Shown piece by piece: positions 40,826 to 49,828 of a DNA stretch of 64,000 nt. Positions within the stretch are counted from its first letter, which is position 1; each line of letters opens with the position of its first letter. This stretch comes from JBLWXV01 sp048267245 (GTDB lineage: Bacteria > Bdellovibrionota > Bacteriovoracia > Bacteriovoracales > Bacteriovoracaceae), in assembly GCA_048267245.1 (NCBI GenBank), contig JBLWXV010000002.1, positions 1,240,001 to 1,304,000 on the forward strand, read 5' to 3'. The position numbers and the translations under genes are program-made. The notes under the pieces were generated by a model. It did no database searches and was not told the DNA's origin. It worked only from the letters and a program-made list of their open reading frames with translations.

Positions 40826-41726
40826 TGATGCCCCCCTGACCGAAGGTTAGCCTAGTGGTGAGGGATTGATCTACTTCAAAGCAGGCACTTCCGCCCATTC
40901 GCTCCATGAGCTTAGAGATGAGGTAGAGTCCAATTCCGCTGCCGCGACTTGAGTTGTGCTTGTAGAAGAGTTCACCCAATTTACTTTTTTCTCCAGCAAA
41001 TTGTCCGCCGTCACTATAAGTAAAATCAACACCCTTTGGGTGGGGAGTGAGAGAGAGTTCCACACTTGTTGAATCGGTGTGGCCTTTGGTGTTTTCAATG
41101 AGATTTTTAATGATTAATTCGAGGGCAAATTCATCGGCCATCACCTCAATGGTGTCATTTTCATCACGCCACTTGAAATTGAGTTCTGACTGAGTTTTAC
41201 AGGCGACAGTATTAAAGAAGCTGTGAAAATTTACGTTGACCGGATTTAATGGGCCGCCACGCTCAATTCTTGAGAGCTGGAGAATTTTATCCATCTGTGT
41301 CTCAAGCTTGGCCACATCTTGGGCCATGCGCTTTGTGATAGTCTGAAGTTTCTCGTTGCCCTGATCACTGACGAGCTCCCCAAGAACCTCACCTTGAAGC
41401 CTGATGCTAGCCAGGGGGGTTTTTAACTCGTGGGTGAGACCTGCAAAGAAGGCCTGGAGGGATTTGGTTTTTTGTTGCTCCCTCAGATAGAGAACAATAA
41501 AGGAAATGAAGAGGGCGAGGAGCACAAGTAAAAAGGCACTGCCCTCCCACATAATAATCCTCACAATTCTTCTATGTTGCTCGGCCCCCAAATTGGCGGC
41601 AAGGTCAAACATCAAATAGGCCCACCAACTCGACAGCAAAACTAGAATCCCAATATAGCTAATGGCCATGACCAAGAGGAGGCGATTGCTAGAGTGAGGG
41701 TAGGTGAGTTTGCGGGCTTTCGTCAT
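40818..41726 (-). CDS. Membrane sensor histidine kinase within the heme operon
   Basis: A 302-residue kinase with two membrane spans (about 15-35 and 50-70) and a very short periplasmic loop. The DHp motif is HELKTPLASIRLQ near residue 100. The ATPase domain has the N box (IIKNLIENTKGHTDS), DGGQFAG and RGSGIGLYL. With almost no extracellular domain, it probably senses a membrane signal or a partner protein. It lies 6 bp after hemL and overlaps its regulator gene, so kinase and regulator are co-transcribed with heme genes. Confidence 0.88.
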   Translation of the reverse strand: MTKARKLTYPHSSNRLLLVMAISYIGILVLLSSWWAYLMFDLAANLGAEQHRRIVRIIMWEGSAFLLVLLALFISFIVLYLREQQKTKSLQAFFAGLTHELKTPLASIRLQGEVLGELVSDQGNEKLQTITKRMAQDVAKLETQMDKILQLSRIERGGPLNPVNVNFHSFFNTVACKTQSELNFKWRDENDTIEVMADEFALELIIKNLIENTKGHTDSTSVELSLTPHPKGVDFTYSDGGQFAGEKSKLGELFYKHNSSRGSGIGLYLISKLMERMGGSACFEVDQSLTTRLTFGQGGINE

Positions 41727-41732
41727 GGGTAG

Positions 41733-43010
41733 TTAGCTAAAGAGTCTCGCCTCTAGATCCTTGGCCACACTCTCATCGTGGGCAAGTGAAACAAAGCCCA
41801 CTTCCCAGGCATTGGGAGCGAGGTAGATTCCCTTTTCAAGAAGAACTTTGAAGAAATCTAGAAAGCCACTACTTAAAGTTGAAGGTATCTTATCAATCGA
41901 GCGCAAAGGTGCGTCGGCACTCTTGGGGTGAAACCAAAAGAGAGAGTGAGCGCGCACCATTTGAATGCCACTAAAGCGGCCACCTTCAAATTCGGCGAGA
42001 AAGCGCTCAAAGATATTGCAGATGCGATCTGTGTACTTTTCTAATTTTTGATAATTTTCACTGGTGAGCTCTTTCATATTGGCAAGACCACCAACCATGG
42101 CCAAGGGGTTGGCCGAAAGTGTGCCCGCCTGGTAGACGTTTCCGATGGGAGCGAGGTGTTCCATAATCTCTCGGCGTGCACCTAGGGCGCCCACTGGAAG
42201 TCCGCCACCAATGACTTTGCCATAGGTCACGATATCGGGAGTGATGCCAGTGAGTCCGGCCATGCCGTCAAAGGCGACTCTAAAGCCCGAGATTACTTCG
42301 TCAAAAATAAGTAGTGATTGGTAGCGATCACAAAGTTCGCGCACACCTTTTAAGTATTCTTTGGTTTGGACCAGGAGACCGTTGTTGGCCGGAAGGGGCT
42401 CGATGATCACTGCGGCCACTTGGTCTTTGTGATCCTTAAGCGCTTCTTCAAGGGCGGCAAGATCATTGAGTTCTACAATGAGGGTGTCCTGGGCCACACT
42501 CTCAGGAACCCCGGCACTTGAAGCAGTGGCACTGCCGGCGAGACCTGATCCCGCCTTAATGAGCATGCTATCGACGTGGCCGTGGTAGCAGCCATTGAAT
42601 TTGATAATTTTATTTTTGCCAGTAAAACCGCGCGCGAGTCTCAGGGCCGTCATTACCGCCTCTGTGCCTGAATTCACAAAGCGAATTTGATCGATGAATG
42701 AAATTTTATCAGTCACATATTTGGCCAGCTCAACAGAGTAGGGCTCACAGGCACCATAACTCCAGCCGCGCTCGAGTTGCTCGCTCAAGGCCTGGTGAAC
42801 CTTTGGGTTTTTGTGACCTAAAATGAGAGGACCAAAACTCATGCAGAAATCTATATAGCTCTTGTCTTCAACATCCGTAATCATTGCGCCCTGGGCGCTC
42901 TTAAAAAAGCGCGGGGTCGTGTGTAGACCTTTAAATGAGCGCACTGGAGAGTGCACACCGCCGGGGACAATTGATTTTGAGAGTTCAAAGAGTTCTGTTT
43001 GATTGATCAT
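41733..43010 (-). CDS. hemL: Glutamate-1-semialdehyde 2,1-aminomutase
   Basis: A 425-residue PLP enzyme of aminotransferase class III. It has the N-terminal PGGVHSPVRSFKG typical of HemL, GTEAVMTALRLARG, the LLIFDEVISGFR region, and the PLP Lys in VTYGKVIGGGLPVGA. It converts glutamate-1-semialdehyde to 5-aminolevulinate, the last step of the C5 pathway started by HemA. It is 3 bp downstream of hemC in the operon. No hemB is visible in the window. Confidence 0.96.
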   Translation of the reverse strand: MINQTELFELSKSIVPGGVHSPVRSFKGLHTTPRFFKSAQGAMITDVEDKSYIDFCMSFGPLILGHKNPKVHQALSEQLERGWSYGACEPYSVELAKYVTDKISFIDQIRFVNSGTEAVMTALRLARGFTGKNKIIKFNGCYHGHVDSMLIKAGSGLAGSATASSAGVPESVAQDTLIVELNDLAALEEALKDHKDQVAAVIIEPLPANNGLLVQTKEYLKGVRELCDRYQSLLIFDEVISGFRVAFDGMAGLTGITPDIVTYGKVIGGGLPVGALGARREIMEHLAPIGNVYQAGTLSANPLAMVGGLANMKELTSENYQKLEKYTDRICNIFERFLAEFEGGRFSGIQMVRAHSLFWFHPKSADAPLRSIDKIPSTLSSGFLDFFKVLLEKGIYLAPNAWEVGFVSLAHDESVAKDLEARLFS

Positions 43011-43013
43011 ATC

Positions 43014-44546
43014 TTATCCGTTTGTGAGAATCTGTCCCACTGATGAACAGGGAGTAACTTCAACATTTTGTAGTTTAAAGGCCTGATAGGTTTTTCCAAG
43101 ACCGCAGTAGTGATCGAGTTCAAGCATGAAGGGATATTTATTCATATAGCTCTCATACTGGGGATAGCTCATCCAGTAGCAGGCGCGCACGTTCTTTAAG
43201 CGCTCTTCAAATTCAGGGCTAGGCTCGGTGAGTTCGCGCTCATAGCTCTTTACGATCTCACCAATATCGGTGGGAGTTCTATTGTGCGTGAGATTCACCC
43301 ACTTGCCTTCGGGAAGCATCATTGCGAGCGCTTTAGAATTTTTAAGCGCGATCACTTCTCCCTCTCCGCGCGAGTCACTTGAGCCATTGACCCAGTGACC
43401 AAGACTTGCCAGCTTAATCCAGGTGCGAATGCCCGCACTCCATAGGGAGAGGGGGTGAATGTCTTCAAGGTTGGCAAAGGCGTAGGAGACGGCCACAAAA
43501 GTATGGGCAGTTTTGAGCTGACTTAGGTCTTTGACGTAGACGCGCTTAATGAGTTCATCGCAAACCCAATTGCGCTTGCTCTTATCCGGAGGTAGGCCCA
43601 CAAAAATTTCAGTTTCTCTATATTTGGGATGAGTGGTGCCCTCTAAAAGTTCAAAGTTCACTTCCTTGCCTTCATGCTCACCTCTATGAATGTGCAAGAA
43701 GTATGGGCCCATTTTTTTGACATTAACCCCAACTGCTAGGTGACAGCCACCACCATAACTTTGGAAGGCTTCGCGCTCGCGCTTGACCTCTTCTTTGGTC
43801 GTTTCATCGGTGAGCTTAGCAAGTTTCACATGAAGTTCGCCATGATCAGATCTCGTGGCCGCGCACTCAATGGCGAGCGCTCCCTGCGAGGCACTACTAG
43901 GCATCACACTCTGAGGCATCACCATGAATGTGAGTCCTTCTAGGAGTCCCTTGAGTTCCTCGGCCGACTCGGGCGAGAGGGCCAGGCGCTCGAGACCCGG
44001 AAGTGCCAAGATGATGGCATCGTAGTCGCCAGTTCTAAGTTTAGAGATTCTGGTATTGACGTTTCCACGCAGCATCTTCGTCTCAACGTCTAGGACTTCT
44101 GAGTCTTTGCCTCTTGGAAGGAGGCTTCCAAGTGAGTGGGTGGCGTTAGCAATTCTTCGCGGTGAACTGGTGCCCACGATGATTCTATCGCGATGAGAGA
44201 GTTCTTCTACTGTCTGCTTTTTAATTAGTAGGATATCTTGGGCGAAAGTTCTCTTTGTCACTGCCGCAAGTTTAATTCCTTCGGGGCGATCGCTGCCGAG
44301 ATCTTTATAGCTGTGAACCACAAAATCAACTTTGCCCTCCAGGAGTGCTTGATCGAGTTCGCGCGTGAAGAAATCCTTGCCATCCATTTGCCACAGCGGC
44401 TTATCAGTGACGAGATCGCCCTGAGTTTTAATGGTCAGTAGCTCAACTTCATCGCCGGTAAGCGCCTCAAATTGATCCTTGATCTGTGTTGATTGGGTCA
44501 CTGCGAGGAGAGATCCTCGGGTTCCTAGGATGTACTTTCTTTTCAT
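43014..44546 (-). CDS. hemC: Porphobilinogen deaminase with a C-terminal HemD-like extension
   Basis: A 510-residue protein. Residues 1-325 are hydroxymethylbilane synthase: ILGTRGSLLAVTQS, catalytic D82 in VHSYKDLGSD, GTSSPRRIAN, and cofactor-binding C258 in YGGGCHLAVGV. A further 185 residues follow. Their end (YWMSYPQYESYM, then HYCGLGKTYQAFKLQNVEVT) resembles the last strands of uroporphyrinogen-III synthase, so this is probably a divergent HemC-HemD fusion. HemD is poorly conserved and the match is by pattern only. No separate hemD is seen in the cluster. It lies between hemA (17 bp gap) and hemL. Confidence 0.88.
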   Translation of the reverse strand: MKRKYILGTRGSLLAVTQSTQIKDQFEALTGDEVELLTIKTQGDLVTDKPLWQMDGKDFFTRELDQALLEGKVDFVVHSYKDLGSDRPEGIKLAAVTKRTFAQDILLIKKQTVEELSHRDRIIVGTSSPRRIANATHSLGSLLPRGKDSEVLDVETKMLRGNVNTRISKLRTGDYDAIILALPGLERLALSPESAEELKGLLEGLTFMVMPQSVMPSSASQGALAIECAATRSDHGELHVKLAKLTDETTKEEVKREREAFQSYGGGCHLAVGVNVKKMGPYFLHIHRGEHEGKEVNFELLEGTTHPKYRETEIFVGLPPDKSKRNWVCDELIKRVYVKDLSQLKTAHTFVAVSYAFANLEDIHPLSLWSAGIRTWIKLASLGHWVNGSSDSRGEGEVIALKNSKALAMMLPEGKWVNLTHNRTPTDIGEIVKSYERELTEPSPEFEERLKNVRACYWMSYPQYESYMNKYPFMLELDHYCGLGKTYQAFKLQNVEVTPCSSVGQILTNG

Positions 44547-44563
44547 AGTGCTCTGCTGTTTGT

Positions 44564-45604
44564 TTAGGCGAAACTGAATTCTTCGACAATCTCTTCAAAG
44601 CTAGCTTCACCAACTTCTTCCCAATTTTTGGGAACCTCGCAACTATGCCTTTTAGCGCACTTCATCGCAAGTTGTACGGCAGCACTTTTAGCGGCCGAAA
44701 TCTTGGCCTTAGTCTGCGCGTTAACAGTTTCGCTGAGCTTGAAAATGTCGCCTAGGCGAAAGAGGGCATCTTCACCGGATAGATTACTTTGAACAGAAGA
44801 GGGGGAGCCGAGGTCGACAAAGAGTCGGCCGTACTTCTTATCTGGGTGCAGGGCACTCCAGCGATTAAAGAATTCTTGATCAAAAAGAATGAGATCGCTC
44901 ACGCCTACGGTATTGACCACACAAGCGTACTCATGGGCCACTTCATCGAGGCGTGAAAGGGGGAGACTCTGCGCCCCGTAGAGCTCGGCGAGTTCGCTGG
45001 CGCGCACAGTATTGCGGGCCATAATCGTGACGTCGAATTTCTTAGTGGCAATGCGAATAAAGTCGTGGGCCAATTCCCCAGAGCCAACCAGGAGAACTTT
45101 GCTGCCCGCAGGAATGCGTGTTTGGCAAAGTCTTCTGGTAATGCTGGCGTAGGTTTGCTGGCCAATATTGAGGAGGTGTTTGGTGCGCACTTCCTTGGCG
45201 TCTTTAAGAAGTTTTTCCAGTAGGGTCAATAGCCCCGTTTGCAGATTGCTCTCTTTTGAGAAGTCTTGATAGGCTTTTCTAAATTGGCCGACGATCTCAT
45301 ACTCCCCAACAACTTGGCTTTTTAGGCCTAGGAGTACTTCAAGGAGAAAGCGATAGGCGTTTGGACCCTGGTGAAGGTCACATTCACCTAAGAGCGAGTC
45401 TTCATCAATTCCAGCGCGGGAGGCAATTGTTGAGAGTCCATCGAGGGCTGCAGGGCCGTGTCCAAAGAGGATCGTGCGCTGGCAAGTGGCCAGGGCGAAC
45501 ACACTTCCACCCAATTTTTCTTGGAGATTTTCAAGATGGGGCGCCAAACGCGGCACCAAGCCTGAATCTTTACTGAGGTGAATGAGGTTTAAAGTTTCGA
45601 TCAC
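44564..45604 (-). CDS. hemA: Glutamyl-tRNA reductase
   Basis: A 346-residue enzyme, shorter than the usual 410-450, mainly because the C-terminal dimerisation helices are reduced. The catalytic Cys is C41 in LATCQRTILFG, where most family members have CNRTE. Next are LLGLKSQVVGEYEIVGQFRKAY and the NADPH loop VLLVGSGELAHDFI. It reduces glutamyl-tRNA to glutamate-1-semialdehyde, the first committed step in heme synthesis. It is the first gene of the leftward heme operon. A TATAAT sequence lies in the upstream 45650-45665 region on the same strand. Confidence 0.92.
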   Translation of the reverse strand: MIETLNLIHLSKDSGLVPRLAPHLENLQEKLGGSVFALATCQRTILFGHGPAALDGLSTIASRAGIDEDSLLGECDLHQGPNAYRFLLEVLLGLKSQVVGEYEIVGQFRKAYQDFSKESNLQTGLLTLLEKLLKDAKEVRTKHLLNIGQQTYASITRRLCQTRIPAGSKVLLVGSGELAHDFIRIATKKFDVTIMARNTVRASELAELYGAQSLPLSRLDEVAHEYACVVNTVGVSDLILFDQEFFNRWSALHPDKKYGRLFVDLGSPSSVQSNLSGEDALFRLGDIFKLSETVNAQTKAKISAAKSAAVQLAMKCAKRHSCEVPKNWEEVGEASFEEIVEEFSFA

Positions 45605-45798
45605 GCTTTCTTCACTTTAATGAGCTTTGAGCTTTCGCAATTTTCTCGATTATAGGGGCACTAATACCAAAAAGTGTCACAGAATTGTAGATTCCGAGCT
45701 TTTTTACAAACCTTTATAAACAATGACTTAATAGAGAAATTCGATTTGTCTTCGCAGGTCCTAAACATGTGGACTAGGGGCGATGTGGCCGCTATTTT

Positions 45799-46134
45799 GT
45801 GCCCATGGATGCTATGGATAACGCTGATCTCAATAAAAAAACTCGCGTAGAGGGTGGCTGGAAGACTCTGCCGGTGATTCGTCACCTGTGGGCACTCTTT
45901 CTGGCCTTTGACCGCCGAGTCGACGGTGCAGCATCATTCTTCGTGCGCCACTATGGCAAGACTCGCTTTATGGTGGCCATGAGCAAGCGCCTGCAAGTCC
46001 TGGGGCTAGAGCGCCTGTGGGAAAAGGGCCCCAAGGCCTTCGCCTACTTCTTTCTTTTCTACCTGATCAGGGATACCATTCTCTATATAATTATCCCTAT
46101 CTGGGTCGCAAAAATGACGACGGCGGCTCCGTAA
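45799..46134 (+). CDS. Small membrane protein, unknown
   Basis: A 111-residue protein, basic and partly amphipathic, with one clear membrane span near the C-terminus (AYFFLFYLIRDTILYIIIPIWVA). Starts at GTG 45799, ATG 45805 and ATG 45814 are all possible; none has a good Shine-Dalgarno sequence. It lies 16 bp upstream of the Na/Pi transporter gene on the same strand and may be co-transcribed. No family recognised. Confidence 0.55.
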   Translation: MPMDAMDNADLNKKTRVEGGWKTLPVIRHLWALFLAFDRRVDGAASFFVRHYGKTRFMVAMSKRLQVLGLERLWEKGPKAFAYFFLFYLIRDTILYIIIPIWVAKMTTAAP

Positions 46135-46150
46135 AACAAGGTAGTATACT

Positions 46151-47755
46151 TTGGATTTAAAAGTAGGAGCGCTTGGGCTTCTCTTTGGTGCCATCGGATT
46201 ATTCTATTACGGAATGAAGTCCCTCTCCTTTGCGTTGCAAGGGGCAATCGGAGATTCAACTTTCACTGCGGTCGGGCGCCTTAAAGGCGGCAGACTTCGC
46301 AATGTCTTTCTGGGCTCGATGGCGAGCCTCACAGTTAATTCAAGTGCCATGACCGTTGTGACTATTATGGGTCTAGTGAATGCCGGGATCGTGAGTCTCG
46401 CCGAAGCGCTGGGCTTTGTCATGGGCGCAAACCTTGGCACAACCTTCTATCCGTGGCTGCTCTCTTTTCTTCCCTATGAGGCCGGCCTCTACCTTCTGGG
46501 CGTAGGAATTCTACCGGGACTCGTCTCTCATCAGCGCTATGTTATGCAAGTGGGACGCGCGATGGTGGCCTTTGGGATGCTCCTTTTAGGGATGGCGCTT
46601 TTTGAGCAGGGAATTGGAAGACTCTCTGAGAGTTACGCTGGCGTCTTTGCCAATTATTCAATCTTAGTTTTTCTGGGAGCGGGTCTTGCGATCAGTATGA
46701 TCTTTCGCTCCTCTCTGGCCTCCTTTGCACTCATTGCAACTCTCTGCCTGCGCTTTGACGTCTCTCTGGTGCAGGCGATGGTCTTTATGATGGGGGCCAA
46801 TCTTGGGCCGGCGCTCTATCCCTGGTGGCTCTCGCGCGAGCGCAGTGTGTACGCCAGAAGAGTGGCGCTCGGACATATTCTCTTTAATCTCACCGGACTT
46901 ATCTTGGGCTCCCTCTCTCTCTTAGTCCTGAAGCTTCCGCCACAGGCGACTCCGATGTACATCGCGCTCGCGCACGTGTGTCTCAATCTGGCACCTGCAC
47001 TTTTATTTGTCTTACTTCAGGGCTTTGTAGTGGGACTCTTAGAGCGCTTAATTCCCGATGATCCAGTGAGAGAGCAGTATAAACTTGCGGTACTCGGTAG
47101 GGGAGCTGACCTTATTCCGGCCACCGCAATCTCACAAATCAAGCTTCAAGTGGAAAAGCAAAAAGACATTGTCGATCGCATGCTTGAGCGCACCTATGAG
47201 TATATCTCTCTCGCTAAGAGCGATGCTCGCGCGATGGCAAAGATCAAAGATTATGAGCGCATCTGCGACAATATCTCCCGCGAGGTCACCGACTATATTG
47301 TGAAGCTCATGGAAAAGCCCCTCGACTCTTCCCAGGCTTCGCTGATTCTAGGACTCGCGCGCGCTTCAAAAGAATTTGAAAGTATCTCCGACTACCTCGA
47401 TAAGATCGCCATCGCCATGACTGATCTCGATCACGAGGGAGGGGTGAGTGCGGAAGTGCTTGAGGAAGTGCAGAGTTACTTCGAACTTATTCGCGACTTC
47501 TATCACAGTGTGGCCGCTCACCTTGAGCGCCCGGGTGTGCTCGATCTCAAACTCTTAAGTGAAGCCGCCTTTGATCTTCGTCGCCGCGGAGAAACTCTGC
47601 GCCGCGAACTCTTTGAAGATCTCATCGAAGATAAGGAGAGCGCTCACAAAGTTCGCCTCGTCACCGATGTGGTGATGTCGGCGAGAAAGGTTCGCGGTCA
47701 CATTCTCAATCTCGCCGAGGCCCTCGATAAGATGGGTGAGAGCGAGGAGTTTTAG
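46151..47755 (+). CDS. Na+/Pi cotransporter (NptA/PNaS family) with C-terminal PhoU-like domain
   Basis: A 534-residue protein. Two inverted membrane repeats carry the NSSAMTVVTIMGLVN and GFVMGANLGTTFYPW motifs and the corresponding FRSSLASFALIAT and FMMGANLGPALYPWW. The soluble C-terminus (about 320-534) is helical with PhoU-like repeats (ICDNISREVTDYIVKLMEK). The family takes up phosphate with sodium at the inner membrane, the PhoU-like part being regulatory. It starts at TTG 46151 with AAGG about 8 bases upstream. The TVP38 gene follows 3 bp after its stop. Confidence 0.88.
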   Translation: MDLKVGALGLLFGAIGLFYYGMKSLSFALQGAIGDSTFTAVGRLKGGRLRNVFLGSMASLTVNSSAMTVVTIMGLVNAGIVSLAEALGFVMGANLGTTFYPWLLSFLPYEAGLYLLGVGILPGLVSHQRYVMQVGRAMVAFGMLLLGMALFEQGIGRLSESYAGVFANYSILVFLGAGLAISMIFRSSLASFALIATLCLRFDVSLVQAMVFMMGANLGPALYPWWLSRERSVYARRVALGHILFNLTGLILGSLSLLVLKLPPQATPMYIALAHVCLNLAPALLFVLLQGFVVGLLERLIPDDPVREQYKLAVLGRGADLIPATAISQIKLQVEKQKDIVDRMLERTYEYISLAKSDARAMAKIKDYERICDNISREVTDYIVKLMEKPLDSSQASLILGLARASKEFESISDYLDKIAIAMTDLDHEGGVSAEVLEEVQSYFELIRDFYHSVAAHLERPGVLDLKLLSEAAFDLRRRGETLRRELFEDLIEDKESAHKVRLVTDVVMSARKVRGHILNLAEALDKMGESEEF

Positions 47756-47758
47756 GCC

Positions 47759-48439
47759 TTGCTCTCGCGTGCGCAGATTAAATTAATTCTCTTCTTGATA
47801 GGTGCCCTTGGTATTGTGGGCGTGCTCTACTTGGGACCAGTTGAACTTCCCACTCTTTCATATCTGCAGACTCACTTGCGTGAGTACCAAGGACTCTACG
47901 AAGAGAGCCCCGTGCTCACTTTTTCGACTTACTTTGTCTTCTATGTTCTTGCGACCTCCGCCTCCCTTCCTGGAGCCCTTTTACTCACACTCCTTGCAGG
48001 CGCGCTCTTTGGCCCGATTGCCGCTTTCTTTTTGGTGAGCTTTGCTGCAACCCTTGGAGCGAGTGTCTCTTTTCTACTTTCTCGCTTTCTCTTAAGCGAT
48101 TTTATTCGACACCACTTTGCCGGGGCCTTCATTGCAATTGATGAGGGTGTGAAGCGAAGTGGGGCTTTTTATCTCGTGAGCATTCGCATCAGTCCGATCT
48201 TTCCCTACTTCATTGTCAATCTCGTGATGGGGCTAACTAAAATGAAACTTGGAGTCTTTGCGCTCTCAAGTTATGTGGGTCTGATCATTCCAACTCTGAT
48301 ATATGTGAATGCTGGGCGCGAGATTTCAGAAATTCACTCACTCGCTGACGTTCTCAATCCTTCTCTGGTTATTTCTCTAAGTCTCCTGGCACTACTGCCG
48401 ATCGCAGGCAAATGGGTGTCGCGCAAATTTATCTCCTAG
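47759..48439 (+). CDS. TVP38/TMEM64-family (DedA-like) membrane protein
   Basis: A 226-residue protein with about five membrane segments and the family core SLPGALLLTLLAGALFGPIAAFFLVSFAATLGASVSFLLSR. The ISPIFPYFIVNLVMGLT motif, with its reentrant-loop Pro, follows. Related DedA/TVP38 proteins scramble or flip lipids such as undecaprenyl phosphate. The start is TTG 47759, three bases past the transporter stop, suggesting coupling. A co-transcribed phosphate transporter and lipid-phosphate-related protein is a plausible functional pair (inference). Confidence 0.85.
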   Translation: MLSRAQIKLILFLIGALGIVGVLYLGPVELPTLSYLQTHLREYQGLYEESPVLTFSTYFVFYVLATSASLPGALLLTLLAGALFGPIAAFFLVSFAATLGASVSFLLSRFLLSDFIRHHFAGAFIAIDEGVKRSGAFYLVSIRISPIFPYFIVNLVMGLTKMKLGVFALSSYVGLIIPTLIYVNAGREISEIHSLADVLNPSLVISLSLLALLPIAGKWVSRKFIS

Positions 48440-48466
48440 CACTGTTACTTTTATTAAAAGCTCAGG

Positions 48467-48495
48467 TTGAAAAATAAACTACGTTGCTCTATATT
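48467..48495 (+). promoter_or_regulatory. Sigma-70-type promoter of the first Cys-rich tandem pair
   Basis: TTGAAA (48467-48472), exactly 17 bp, then TATATT (48490-48495). The transcript would start near 48502, with a C-rich 45-base leader up to a GGGGGGA ribosome site before ATG 48547. Confidence 0.6.
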
Positions 48496-48546
48496 TCCCA
48501 CCCACACCCCCCAATAAAAATTTAACTTCATTCCTAAGGGGGGACT

Positions 48547-49089
48547 ATGAATCGTCTTTTGACACTGTTGATCTTTTTAACTTCTCTCGTTTCTTTTCAA
48601 TCATTTGCCAATGACACTGCTGAAGGCTTTGAAGCCGTTCGCGAGCTCTTTGCCAAGGGTGAACTTCCAGAAATTTCTGAGATCGCCAATACTGCTTATT
48701 CAGGTCGTTGCTTTCCCCGCAATGATTCTTATGAACCTCGCAATAGCGTCTTCCTCATTAAAGAGGGCACTAGCTCTGTGATGGGGCCAATCTATGGATT
48801 GAGATACGAGGCCACCACCATCTGGGAACCATCGGCTCCCGCCAATTTCTTTGATGGTATGCCACTTCAGTATGTGGTGAACTACTATAGAGAACAGAAG
48901 CGACCAATCGTTTTTAAACCTATAAAAATTGAAGACGTAAGTCTAAAAATCTTTAAAAGCATCGATTCAGTTTCCCATCAGACCTCTAGCTTTCGTGTCA
49001 TTGATGGCATGATCGTCGAGAAATACTCAGATCGAAGCGACGAAAACGAAGTCTTTGCCTACTGCTACTACTTTAACCCAAGAATTTAA
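48547..49089 (+). CDS. Exported protein, first of a tandem paralog pair (GRCF family)
   Basis: A 180-residue protein with a signal peptide (RLLTLLIFLTSLVSFQSFA). The mature part has a conserved SGRCFPRN motif near residue 56 and a C-terminal FAYCYYFNPRI, so a Cys pair near the two ends may form a disulfide. The same features in the same order occur in the next gene (SGRCFKRG, then YCYYF), so the two arose by tandem duplication. Periplasmic or secreted. No family recognised. Confidence 0.75.
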   Translation: MNRLLTLLIFLTSLVSFQSFANDTAEGFEAVRELFAKGELPEISEIANTAYSGRCFPRNDSYEPRNSVFLIKEGTSSVMGPIYGLRYEATTIWEPSAPANFFDGMPLQYVVNYYREQKRPIVFKPIKIEDVSLKIFKSIDSVSHQTSSFRVIDGMIVEKYSDRSDENEVFAYCYYFNPRI

Positions 49090-49107
49090 CAAACCACTGG
49101 AGAGTTT

Positions 49108-49611
49108 ATGAAATTCATTTCTATCGCGCTTTTATCGATATTATTTGCCCAGCAAATCCCCGCTCTCGCAAGCGAATTAATTGTTCCAAGTGCAAATGAG
49201 ACTTACTTTGATATGCTTGAGGAAATGTACACGCAAAGTGTGCGCCCTGACGTGGAGAAGATCACGGGCATTGTCCATTCCGGTCGCTGCTTTAAACGTG
49301 GAGAACCAGATCTAGCACTGAATGCGACTTATAAAATTAAAGAATATAGAGATGTGGATGCTGGGCCCATTGGCAAGATAAAGTATGAGGCCATCTCATT
49401 CTGGTGGACCTCTACTTATAGTAAGCCTTCTGAAAACCTTAAGTACTACCCACTTCAAATCACCGAGAAAGAATTGGTGCTCACAAGAGAACTCACGCGC
49501 ACAAGACTTAGAGACTTTCAAGGAACCTATCTCATTGAAGCGCACACAAAGAAATCCCATGAGATGGGTCATGGAAAGATGGAAATTTCCATGTATTGCT
49601 ATTACTTTTAA
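49108..49611 (+). CDS. Exported protein, second of a tandem paralog pair (GRCF family)
   Basis: A 167-residue paralog of the preceding protein: signal peptide ending PALA, HSGRCFKRG in the corresponding position, a Y-x-IKE strand (ATYKIKEYRD versus SVFLIKEGTS), GP-I-G-(K/L)-(I/R)-YEA, and a CYYF C-terminus. It starts 18 bp after its neighbour with GGAG upstream, so the two are one operon. A hairpin follows as terminator. Function unknown. Confidence 0.75.
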   Translation: MKFISIALLSILFAQQIPALASELIVPSANETYFDMLEEMYTQSVRPDVEKITGIVHSGRCFKRGEPDLALNATYKIKEYRDVDAGPIGKIKYEAISFWWTSTYSKPSENLKYYPLQITEKELVLTRELTRTRLRDFQGTYLIEAHTKKSHEMGHGKMEISMYCYYF

Positions 49612-49626
49612 TTCCTATGCGACATT

Positions 49627-49653
49627 GTGCCTTTGACCCTAAGTTAAAGGCAC
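49627..49653 (+). terminator. Hairpin terminator after the GRCF pair
   Basis: GTGCCTTT (49627-49634) pairs with AAAGGCAC (49646-49653) in an 8-bp stem with an 11-base loop. The following TTAAGTTATTAAATT is T-rich rather than a clean T run. Confidence 0.55.
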
Positions 49654-49714
49654 TTAAGTTATTAAATTCTCATAGATACTTAGGTTTCAATCTTATCTTT
49701 CTCTCTGATTTATA

Positions 49715-49804
49715 TGAGTTAACTCACAACTTCTATTGGCTAATCTGATTCTTGCTAATCATTCATAATTAAAAAATAAGACAAAATGAAATGAACTTTC
49801 ATTT
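49715..49804. promoter_or_regulatory. Two palindromes upstream of the second tandem pair
   Basis: TGAGTTAACTCA (49715-49726) is a perfect 12-bp palindrome. AAATGAAA-N5-TTTCATTT (49784-49804) is a perfect 8-bp inverted repeat ending 24 bases before ATG 49829. Either could be an operator or a leader hairpin. The intervening sequence is AT-rich and promoter-like. Confidence 0.4.
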
Positions 49805-49828
49805 GATTAATTTTTTAAGGAGCTTGAG

